From assembly GCF_963678975.1 (NCBI RefSeq), contig NC_089278.1, forward strand, positions 9,699,479 through 9,763,478: a stretch of 64,000 nt of DNA, read 5' to 3'. Below are positions 52,901-62,779 of the stretch, piece after piece. The translations under genes were made by a program, and so were the position numbers. The stretch is from Dysidea avara (taxonomy: Eukaryota > Porifera > Demospongiae > Dictyoceratida > Dysideidae). Under the pieces are notes generated by a model. It was not told where the DNA came from, did no database searches, and saw only the letters and a program-made list of their open reading frames with translations. The first letter of the stretch is position 1, and each line of letters starts with the position of its first letter.

Positions 52901-55900
52901 GTTTATCGTTTGTCTGGTGTTGCCAATGCCACAATTGTGTCCTTGGATGAACTTACCTGTAGTGGTCAAGTAGCTTTACTCCCTTTTGATGAAGATCAAA
53001 ACAATCAAACTGGAGAACTGTATTATGCTGGTGGCTATTATAGTTGTAATGGAACTGGTTATTTTATTATAAATGGAACTGGATATGCCAACATTGATGT
53101 CACTAATGGAAGTCATACCTGTACAGGACCTCAACCAATTCTTTGTGCTACGTTTAACATTGCTGAAAATAGTGGTATCTCTGTAGTAGGAGATGGAGAG
53201 TTTACTATTATTGGTGATGACAATTTGTATTGTGACGGTAATGCTGTGTCGTGCCCAGGAGAAATCAACTACTACTTCACCGATGGACATTTCTATTGTA
53301 CTGGTGACCTCTTTGCTCATATTGATGGTGTAGGATCTATTGAGTATATTACCGGCAACAACAATTGTAGTGGATTTGGATTTGCTGTCCCACCGCCAAT
53401 TTTCTCAGGTACACCATTAACCCCACAACCAGTTTGTATTGGGTACAGTAATCAGTATTACCTAGATGGTGAGGGAACTTTTAATATCAGCAGGATTATA
53501 GGGACAATTAGTTGCAATTTAGACCTACAAGAGGTTAATTCAGATGTACTTACCTATTCCAGTTATGCACAACCATTTAACTGCAGTGGTGCCGGTATTT
53601 TCTTCCTAGAAGGAATAGGAGCATCAACTATTGTAAATAATGATGGATTCTTTAACTGTATTGATCTGACACCGTTGGAGCAATTGATTTGTGTAGGCAG
53701 TAGTGATTCTGCTTTTGTTGTAGGAATAGGTAGTTTTGTTGTCACAGCTTCACTGAATAGCTCATGCAATCCAATGTTCAGTGTAATTGATAATGGAAAT
53801 GAAAGTGACACATTTGCTGTCAGTGGTTCTTTCTCATGCTACTTTGAGGGCCCTTTCAGACTTGATGGAAATGGAACCATTTTGGATAGCCGTAGTATAA
53901 TATTTGGTGGAAATTTAACATGTAACAATAGTTCAATGGGGAATTTTAGTGTCATAACAAGTCCTACTGCTACTTTGAACACTATTACAACAATGCCTGT
54001 GATATCAAGTTCTGCTATCCTAACAAGTTTACCTCCAGTAGTATCAACTATTATTGTAACAAGTTCAATTCCAGTGGTATCAACTGCAACTAGTTCAAGT
54101 TCATCTCCTGAAGTGCCAACTTTCACAATCGTAACAAGTTCAACTCCAGTGGAATCAATTTCAACTGTCATACTAAGTTCATCTCCTGAAATATCAACTT
54201 CTCCTATCTTATCAAGTTCAATTCCAGTGGTATCAGCTTCCACTATCGTAACAAGTTTGATTCCAGTGGAATCAACTTCAACTGCTGTACAAAGTTCAAC
54301 TCCTGAAGTATCAACTTCTGCTATGTTAACAAATTCAATTCCAGTGATGTCTACTTCTATGGTAACAAGTTCAATTCCAGTGGTATTAACTTCAACTATT
54401 GTACAAAGTTCATCTCCTGAAGTATCAACTTCTGCTATCTTAACAAGTTCAATTCCAGTGATGTCTACTTCTATTGTAACAATCTCAATTCCAGTGGAAT
54501 TAACTTCAACTATTGTACAAAGTTCAACTCCTGAAGTATCAACTTCTACTATCTTCACAAGTTCAATTCCAGTGATGTCTACTTCTATCGTAACAAGCTC
54601 AATTCCGATGGTATTAAATTCAACTATTGTACAAAGTTCAACTCCTGAAGTGTCAACTTCTGCTATCTTAACAAGTTCAATTCCAGTGATGTCTACTTCT
54701 ATCGTAACAAGCTCAATTCCGATGGTATTAAATTCAACTATTGTACAAAGTTCAACTCCTGAAGTGTCAACTTCTGCTATCTTAACAAGTTCAATTCCAG
54801 TGATGTCTACTTCTATCGTAACAAGCTCAATTCCGATGGTATTAAATTCAACTATTGTACAAAGTTCAACTCCTGAAGTGTCAACTTCTGCTATCTTAAC
54901 AAGTTCAATTCCAGTGATGTCTACTTCTATCATAACAAGCTCAATTCCGATGGTATTAAATTCAACTACTGTACAAAGTTTAACTCCTGAAGTATCAACT
55001 TCTGCTATATTAACAAGTTCAATTCCAGTGATGTCTACTTCTATCGTAACAAGTTCAATTCCAGTGGTATTAACTTCAACTACAGTGGTATTAAATTCAA
55101 CTATTGTACAAAGTTCAACTCCTGCAGTATCAACTTCTGCTATCTTAACAAGTTCAATTCCAGTGATGTCTACTTCTATCGTAACAAGCTCAATTCCAGT
55201 GGAATTAACTTCAACTATTGTACAAAGTTCAACTCCTGAAGTATCAATTTCTGGTATCTTGACAAGTTCAACTCCAGTGATGTCTACTTCTATCGTAACA
55301 AGCTCAATTCCAGTGGAATCAACTTCAACTATTGTACAAAGTTCAACTCCTGATGTATCAACTTCTGCTATGTTAACAAGTTCAATTTCAGTGGTATTAA
55401 ATTCAACTATTGTACAAAGTTCAACTGCTGAAATATCAACTTCTGGTATCTTGACAAGTTCAACTCCAGTGGAATCAACTTCAACTATTGTACAAAGTTC
55501 AACTCCTGAAGTATCAACTTCTGCTATGTTAACAAGTTCAATTCCGATGGTATTAAATTCAACTATTGTACAAAGTTCAACTGCTGAAGTATCAACTTCT
55601 GGTATCTTGACAAGTTCAACTCCAGTGGAATCAACTTCAACTATTGTACAAAGTTCAACTCCTGAAGTATCAACTTCTGCTATGTTAACAAGTTCAATTC
55701 CGATGGTATTAAATTCAACTATTGTACAAAGTTCAACTGCTGAAATATCAACTTCTGCTATCTTGACAAGTTCAACTCCAGTGGAATCAACTTCAACTAT
55801 TGTACAAAGTTCAACTCCTGAAGTATCAACTTCTGCTATGTTAACAAGTTCAATTCCGATGGTATTAAATTCAACTATTGTACAAAGTTCAACTGCTGAA

Positions 55901-58900
55901 GTATCAGCTTCTGCTATCTTGACAAGTTCAACTCCAGTGGAATTAACTTCAACTACTGTACAAAGTTCAACTGCTGAAATATCAACTTCTGCTATCTTGA
56001 CAAGTTCAATTCCAGTGATGTCTACTTCTATTGTAACAAGTTCAATTCAAGTGGTATTAACTTCAACTACTGTACAAAGTTCAACTCCTGAAGTATCAAC
56101 TTCTGCTATGTCAACAAGTTCAATTCCGATGGTATTAAATTCAACTATTGTACAAAGTTCAACTGCTGAAATATCAACTTCTGCTATCTTGACAAGTTCA
56201 ACTCCAGTGGAATCAACTTCTGCTATCTTAACAAGTTCAACCCCATCAGTATCAACTGCAACTAGTTCACCTCCTGTGGTATCCACAGTGAGTTCACATA
56301 CTTCAGTTACTCCAGCAGTGTCAAGTACATCAACTTCAAGCACTACTGTTGTACCTACTACCACCATTACAACTTCTGCAACACCCACGGAATCCGTAAG
56401 TTGTATTATACATGCCACATATTAAGGAGTTATATTGTGTTAATACAGCCTGTAGTAATGCTTGAGGATCTGACTCCAGAAGAGGAAGAAAATGCAGTCA
56501 CTTTATTTTTTGATGGATATGACACGGTACTGACTGTAACCTATAGCAATGTGTTGTTTTGATATTTACTGGTATACTATGTGATAACTTTCCGGTTGGT
56601 TCTTTAGGTAGAAGAATTTGATATGGAAGCATTCTCAGAGTTTATATTAAGCACTCTGTCAGTAGCAAGGCGTCGCAGACAAGTTACAACTGAGCTAATT
56701 GTAATGTTTATTGCTCCTACTCCTAGACTGGTCAATGGAGTATTAGAAGTTGCATTCTTTGTTATAAGTACACAGGGAATGTTATATGATGGCGATGCTG
56801 TTTTTGAAGCAGTTGAAGAAAACGAAGAAGAATTAGTACAAGCTGTAAGTAGTTGTATTATTATTGTGCAGCCCCAGTGTGTTTGCAGTGCTACTTATGT
56901 TGTGCATAAGCTTCAATCCTCTGTGTTCATTATAAAGAGTTATAATGTTATGCTACTGCATTTCAATCCAGCCTATGTACAGGAAGTAAACCTGAATGTG
57001 TATGTTGGTTGAATTGCAGTTGCAAATGCAATAACAATTGTAATTGGGGAGAATTCTGTAAAAGCCAATTATGCCCAATGGGTGAGAGAGTCAGCATGCT
57101 TTATGCAGCAGAACTGGAGTCCATAGGTGTGCCACATAAGTGCCACCTTGCAGCGTTTATGGGCTTTTGAGCACAGTATCTTTGGAATGTACACTAAGTG
57201 TAGGCAGGAGCCTTACGGTGTAGGAGTGTATGGTGTCAACTTGACTGACTGTGTATTATATTAGTGATCTTACATCCAGTTAATTGTTACACTTCTTTGA
57301 AGTATGCTTAGCTTTGTTCTTGCCTGTATAAGCAATTGACTTTCTTGGAACCATATTCTTCAGTTTCTTTAAACCCTGACTGCAGAACTTTAGGTGGTAA
57401 GCTAGAGTGGGAAGGTTTGGTGCCATGAAAAGATGTTTTGCTATGTGTACATATGGATCAGTAATCAGGGTATTTGGATATTTACGTTTCTCATAATGTA
57501 GTAGTAACTATCTTTAAACTATACTTGCAACATTAGTTTAATTAATTATAATTATCCCATTGATGACTAAATTCCTGGCCAAATTGTTGAGTTGTGTCAT
57601 GCTAGCCTTATATAACTGCTAGCCTTGAGTTGTGTCTTGTCACAGAATTACTTAGCAATCATACTTGACTTTGTTGTTTTTTACATAGTACTAACCACAA
57701 AAAGATTATTACATGGCAAAATCTAAACTTCGGTAAAATAAATAGTTTACAAAATCAGTTCCAATCAACTTACATGCACTCTATAGAACTTATAATTTAC
57801 TGACAAGTTTTTAGCACTGTGCATGAATTCATGTCAAGGACTAGAGATCAACAATGTATGAAACATGCAGGTTATCTTCTAAAAGCCACTATACAGCTAT
57901 GGATTGATCATGATACAGCAAACCAAAAGGAATAATAATTGATGCACACAGTGCCACACTGCTGTACAGCTATGGTTTATCTTATTTTTGATGTTGTGCA
58001 TGTACATCTGTACTTGTGTGCACCATGCCTCATCCAGGAAAAAAACATAGAAGGTCATCTCCACCTGTCTCCATCAATGTATAGTAGTGTCTTCCATAGA
58101 CTTCAACTTGAAGAACGATTTAACTCACTTATTCTAACAAAAATCACTTACCCGCAATTACATACTATCCCAGGAAGGATCCAATTATAGTAGGGAGGAA
58201 CCTTATGGGCATGTCTGTTTTAACACTGGTCCATCTTGCTACGAAATTCACACAGCAGTTTGTAGCAAAGCTAGTTTTAACTTGCACGATTTATATGTGA
58301 CCTGCTAAGCCAAAACCCAACTTGTTTGCATAATTCTATTTTTGAGATAAGTGCCATTGAAACACATTGGGTAGAAACATGTGCTACGTAAATAATATTA
58401 CAATTGCTGCATAAATTATCACATGCTATGTTAATAGTTTTAAAGGCTCTAGAATGATTTTTAAAAAACTGGCATGGAAAATGCTAAAGCAACAATGCCA
58501 GTCTATGCTACAATTTCTCCCCAAGACAAAATTTGTTGGAGGGACCAGTGATCCCTGCCCCCTTAGAATAGCCTATACTCACTAACAGATTAAATTAATC
58601 CATTCAGCTCTTAACACTTTGCTGTGTCCAAGCAAATTCTAACTAGTTGCTTCAACAATTATTCACAACATGCTGCTTTTTTTCAAGACACACAGTAGTG
58701 TGTTGTGCCACACTGTGCATAATAATTATATTGACAGGGAAAAAAAGGATTTTCATGCATACAAAACTCCATGATCCCTTTTCGAAAACACACAATTATA
58801 GCTTCCTTCCACCTTCAGCACATCACATACTAAATTTAGCAAAATCATTTGTGAAAATACAAGCCCTCAAAGTTAGGCTTAATTTCTTGGGTTTTTTTTC

Positions 58901-59930
58901 CTTTCATTTATTGGGACCTAATTTTTCTTCATCTTTTCACACATTGTGGTACATTAATGAGGAATTTGCATACCAAGTCTGGTGCAAATCTGACGGACAT
59001 CCATTCGTGGAGTTATGAACGATTAGTTGGGACCAATTTCTAGTCATGCCTGCAGAGTAAACCACTTAGGGAATAATTTACTTTTTAAACCAGGCATGTA
59101 CCCACAAAGGCCAGCTGTGGGAATCTGCCTGGTTTACTGAAATTGTTTTCGTAAAATGTGTGTGTGTGTGTGTACCTACCTATCTATGTTTGTCTGTAAG
59201 TACCCACATGAGCAAAATTGTTAAATGGTAAAAGCAGCTTGCACGTAAGAAGTAAAAGCAAACTGAAGTCTGTATTAAACTTCCACACAGGTAAACTTTG
59301 CACTGAGGTGGTTTCTTTTCGGTGGCCTTAGCAATGCATAGCAACGTAATTGAAGAATTACAAAATTTCATGAATTACCAAACTCAAACATAATTAATTG
59401 ATGTATTATAGCTATATAGTTATACATAATTGATTAGGGTGGTTATACAGCTGATGGTTATTCGAATTACACTGTATTTCCTGCAGGTAAATGCATCAGG
59501 TGTAAACGCAGTTGACGGACTCTCAGAAGAATTGTCTGAGGAATTGAGGGAAATTACTGCAACCCCCGATGGTGGTAGTGGTGATGATGGAATCAGTACT
59601 GGTGCCATAGCTGCAATTGTGGTTGTTGTAGTAGTAGTCTTGCTGACACTAGTCATAGTACTCACCACATTTTTGGTCTATAAGAAGAGAAACAAGAAAA
59701 GTTATGATGTTTATAGAAAGAGCCGACGTGGTGGAGATGATTACGTTGCAGATACTGCATTTGACAACAAGACTTACATGGTTGCACAAGAAATATCAGA
59801 CAGTCGTGTAGAACAAATGATGTCTACTGAGCCTGAGCCTTTCAAACTGGTAGACCAGAAGAGTGCAGATGATGGTATGGTAACGATGAATCCTGATGCT
59901 GATCATGACGATACTGAGACACATTTATAG
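37961..59930 (+). CDS. Giant repeat-built type I membrane glycoprotein, about 6,397 aa, family unknown
   Basis: Four exons (37961-56395, 56449-56526, 56608-56844, 59487-59930), all phase 0. In order: signal peptide (residues 1 to about 19, MIIVVFVVNLLFLGCSKAQ); two divergent units; a tandem array from about residue 211 to 4808; five or six divergent units to about 5327; a Ser/Thr/Val/Ile-rich stretch to 6145; a membrane-proximal domain of about 130 residues (VMLEDLTPEEEENAVTLFF; LIVMFIAPTPRLVNGVLEVA) with an RRRR site at 56668-56679; an acidic Gly/Asp stalk; a transmembrane helix at about 6288-6315 (GAIAAIVVVVVVVLLTLVIV); and an 82-residue tail with YDVY, DDYVAD and TYMVA. Units have four cysteines and several N-glycosylation sequons (NVS, NCT, NNS, NFS/NFT), and linkers such as MSPTPIPTPTP suit O-glycosylation. 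This is probably an adhesive or protective surface molecule; no family is recognised. The membrane-proximal part may be SEA-like (inference). Confidence 0.9.
38591..52383 (+). repeat. Coding tandem array of about 48 units, about 288 bp each
   Basis: Units start at each CYG. Type A runs CYGSGNVSTIEGYGDFNLIF, SHYPNCTG, a variable Tyr/Ser/Asn patch, YGNFSCRAYGNFTIERIGYG, then SLNVYAEYHNC and a Pro/Thr linker. Type B runs CYGGSNRTIIVSGYGYFNLS, NCTGDLFTHNSTYQTFETYG, FYCSASGFSEFSIERLQDGG, YHNC and the linker SPSSTFSTPTPTP. Type B recurs about nine times among roughly forty A units. Exact DNA offsets between blocks are 576 bp (43165 and 43741), 1,152 bp (41161 and 42313) and 3,450 bp (45360-48395 and 48810-51845). 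All offsets are multiples of 3, and the frame is never broken. Confidence 0.95.
53942..56395 (+). repeat. Coding minisatellite for the Ser/Thr/Val/Ile-rich mucin-like region
   Basis: The elementary unit is 12-13 codons (TSSIPVMSTSIV, QSSTPEVSTSAIL). These combine into a 114-bp period clearly seen at 54550-54960 (TSSIPMVLNSTIVQSSTPEV then STSAIL), with further mixed orders downstream. It follows the last cysteine-containing unit and precedes the membrane-proximal exons. The composition suggests dense O-glycosylation, although Val and Ile are higher and Pro lower than in classical mucins. Confidence 0.9.
56845..59486 (+). other. Intron 3 of the giant gene
   Basis: This 2.6-kb intron separates the membrane-proximal exon from the transmembrane exon. 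It includes inverted repeat copy C near its 3' end and AT-rich sequence with short open frames (57939-58190, 58647-59018) that have no recognisable features. No exon with matching phase was noticed inside it. Confidence 0.7.
59083..59370 (-). repeat. Dispersed repeat family, copy C (inverted)
   Basis: Reading the minus strand, GAAACCACCTCAGTGCAAAG, TTTACCTGTGTGGAAGTTTA, AAGCTGCTTTTACCATTTAA and TACACACACACACACACA, then AACCAGGC, correspond one after another to copy A between 25110 and 25370. The upstream part shared by A and B is absent. The tract (GT)n at 59157-59174 is part of the element. Confidence 0.8.
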
Positions 59931-60855
59931 GACATCGACACCTATGTTATGACATAGTGTAATTTGTAGATATAATTTTTATGGGATTAAAATGTAATTA
60001 AATGTTTATTCATGTTTGTACACTACATTGTGTTACAATCTTGGCTCAGAACTGTACTACTGTAGCTGATAGTCACTGCAGTAAAGGGCGCTCTGATCAT
60101 TTTAACATGGTTGCCATGCTCTGATCATTTAAGGGCATGGTTGATGAGCTCAGCTTTCGAAATAGGTGCCTCTTTTCATTGATTCTGGCATTGCTGCACA
60201 GATAAAACAAATAAGTACAACTAATTTATTATCGGAACTGTTGGATGTACTTATGCATGCTGTAATAGCACTATACAAAATGTAGAAATTGTTAGCTAAA
60301 TATAACAGTTAATTGTGTCTTGCGCATGAAGCACTAAAACCTGGCCTGGACTCAAAGATTTCAACATATGTTATGCTCTCCCTCATATCATATATTCGGG
60401 TCATTATTACAGTTCCTCAAAACAGTCAGAATTTTTTACTGCCAGAATCAGGCATGCATTGCACCTAAGCCATAAAACCATTAACATTTCGATAAAAGTA
60501 CCAAAATTTCTTATGGGGCCTGTACTAAGTGTTTTTAGAAGAGGGGAGGTACCTAAAAAGTGTTTTGGAACCCTTTTTGGGCCTTAAAGATATACACTCT
60601 TACCAGCCGAAGAAATCCGCAGCATGTTCAAAGTGGCAGAACCAGGTACTGCTGTTCAGTAAGTACCATACCTGTATATAACATTAACAAAAGCATTTAA
60701 TTCAGTTCAACCTTACCAGCAAAGTACAGGCAGAAGGATAGTTTTGAATCACATGATCACAATGTACACATAAATGCATGTTTCATGAATGTTTGTACAA
60801 TCTGTACAAACCAATGATAATTGATATGTAATGTGCTCAGTAAATATGACGTGAC
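59931..60855. other. Intergenic region downstream of the giant gene
   Basis: This region starts with the 3' UTR, with a candidate polyadenylation signal ATTAAA at 59986-59991. A short direct repeat (TGCTCTGATCATTT) occurs near 60090 and 60117. Otherwise it is AT-rich with no recognisable gene before the LINE begins. Confidence 0.5.
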
Positions 60856-62589
60856 ATGTGTACCTTACTAGTTCAGTATATACCATGTTCCCATGTTCAG
60901 AATATGACCTGCACTGATCAATCCACGCCATTTGTTGGAAACTATCCAGGTACTGCCTTACACACCATATGTAATGAAGTCCAAATATCTGAACAGGAAG
61001 TATATGAAGCACTCGTTTCACTCCATACTGACAAGGCCACTGGTACTGATGGTATTGGCCCAAGGATTCTCAAACAATATGCTAACATTCTTGCTAATAA
61101 GCCATTGCACCATTTGTTTACAATCAGTTTAAATAGTTGCTCCATACCTTATGAATGGCGCATATACACACACGATTGTTCCTGTACATAAATCTGGTGA
61201 CAAGACTCAAGTTACTAACTATCGTCCAATTTCTCTACTCTGTATAACATCTAAGGTATTAGAACAACTAGTTACAACAAAACCATTTCTTACATTTCAA
61301 GTTTTCTCTCACCTCAGCAGTTTGGCTTCTTAAAAAATCGATCCACAGTGCAACACTTGCTTCTCATGTTGAACACTATACATAGTACTAATGACCAAAC
61401 TGATGTAGTCTATCTTGACTTCAAAAAGGCTTTTGACAGTGTCCCCCACAAGGAACTGTCATTCAAACTTTGATCACTTGGAATTTCTGGCAAGCTTTGG
61501 TCATGGTTTGAATCATACCTACTTAATCGTTATCAGTGTGTGAAGATTAACAACTCATTGTCTCACCTTCTCCCAGTTCTATCCGGAATCCCACAGGGAA
61601 GTATACTTGGCCCACTTCTATTTCTCATATATGTTAATGATATTCCGGACATCATTAAATTTTGTCTATTGTTTCTATTTGCAGACGACACCAAATGCAT
61701 CAAAACTATCTCCTCACCACTAGATCTACTTAAACTTCAAGAAGACTTAAATAATTTAAACTTTTGGAGTACCCACTGGAATCTTCTATTCGGTCTATCA
61801 AAAATCTTTCTGCTATCTTTTAAAAGGAAATCTCCAACATCTTACAATATTGGCACCTCCCAGATTTCTTGTGTTGATACATACAAAGATCTAGGAATTA
61901 TGTTATCAAGTGACCTGTCATGGGATGCTCACTATTACCACATTATCTCCAAATCCTATCAGGTACTTGGACTTCTAAGAAGATCTTTCTCCCTACAAAA
62001 TTATGTCCAAGCCAAATCTCGACTATATACCTCTCTTGTTAGATTCCAGTTTTTCTACTGCTCGGTCATCTGGAAACCCTACCTAATTAAGCACATTCAG
62101 CAACTCGAACGTGTTCAGAGGCGTGCAACTAAATACATTCTAAATGATTACTCTACTGACTACAAGTCTCGTCTTATTAATCTCCATATGCTACCCCTGA
62201 TGTACATTCTTGATGTAAATGATATGATGTTCTTTCTTAAAAATCTCCACAACGCCCACAATGGATTTGACATCAATAATTTCATTAAATTTGCAACTGG
62301 TCACACACGTCTAGCTTCTGGAAACAAGCTACTCCAAACAAGATCACCTGACAATTCCACTAGTAACTTTTATTTTAACCGGCTTCCTCGCATCTGGAAT
62401 GTCCTTCCCGTTATCAACTACCAGGACAACCCACTCAAGATAAAGGCCAAACTTTTAGATTATCTGTGGAATCATTTCACTGCCAATTTCACCTCCAACA
62501 ACACCTGCTCTTTTTCATTTCTATGTCCATGCTCAAAGTGTTCAAAGATCCCTCACCAACCTAACTTCAACTCCCTTTAACTGTTAATT

Positions 62590-62606
62590 CCCCCCCCCCC
62601 CCCCCC
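62590..62606 (+). repeat. Homopolymer of 17 cytosines
   Basis: C17 starts 10 bp after the LINE stop codon, so it probably belongs to the 3' UTR of the element. It is the second long poly(C) in the window. Confidence 0.95.
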
Positions 62607-62749
62607 TTTTAAGTAATCTTAGACTAGTAAGTAAACTTTGTAGCAAATCACTACTACAATTTAGCTTCGACCATCAGTGTGCTGCCATATGTCCCGACTC
62701 TATCATACCAACATCTGCAACTTGTATGTATATGTACACTGTAAAGTTC

Positions 62750-62771
62750 ATTATTATTATTATTATTATTA
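62750..62771 (+). repeat. (ATT)n tail of the LINE
   Basis: About seven ATT repeats mark the 3' end of the LINE; simple-repeat tails are made during target-primed reverse transcription. Confidence 0.85.
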
Positions 62772-62779
62772 AGTCACAG

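Larger units (their letters stand above)
60856..62772 (+). mobile_element. Broken CR1-like LINE, 5' truncated
   Basis: Reverse-transcriptase motifs appear in order: DKATGTDGIGPRILKQ, TIVPVHKSGD then YRPISLL, QQFGFLKNRSTVQHL, VYLDFKKAFDSVPH, GIPQGSILGPLLFLIYVND, the catalytic FADDTK (61678), YKDLGIMLSSDLSW and the C-terminal RVQRRATKYI. The end CSFSFLCPCSKCSK is followed by TAA (62580). There are frame changes near 61150 and 61300 and an in-frame TGA at 61470, so the copy is inactive. A C17 tract and an (ATT)n tail follow the stop, consistent with a LINE 3' end. No RNase H or endonuclease is seen. The clade is judged from motif style only. Confidence 0.85.

Noticed and set aside
53839..54933. 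Separate minus-strand gene of 364 codons (MIEVDITGIELVKIAEVDTS-like repeats)
   Set aside because: It lies antisense to the Ser/Thr minisatellite, has only the mirrored repeat and no start context or splice structure; treated as a shadow.
37961..56395. Assembly artefact as the reason for the giant frame
   Set aside because: Frame and signal peptide, linker, stalk, transmembrane and tail order are coherent, and units carry many private differences; only the exact copy number remains uncertain.
58647..59018. Open frame in intron 3 of the giant gene as an extra exon
   Set aside because: No matching splice sites with phase 0 and low-complexity, AT-driven composition.
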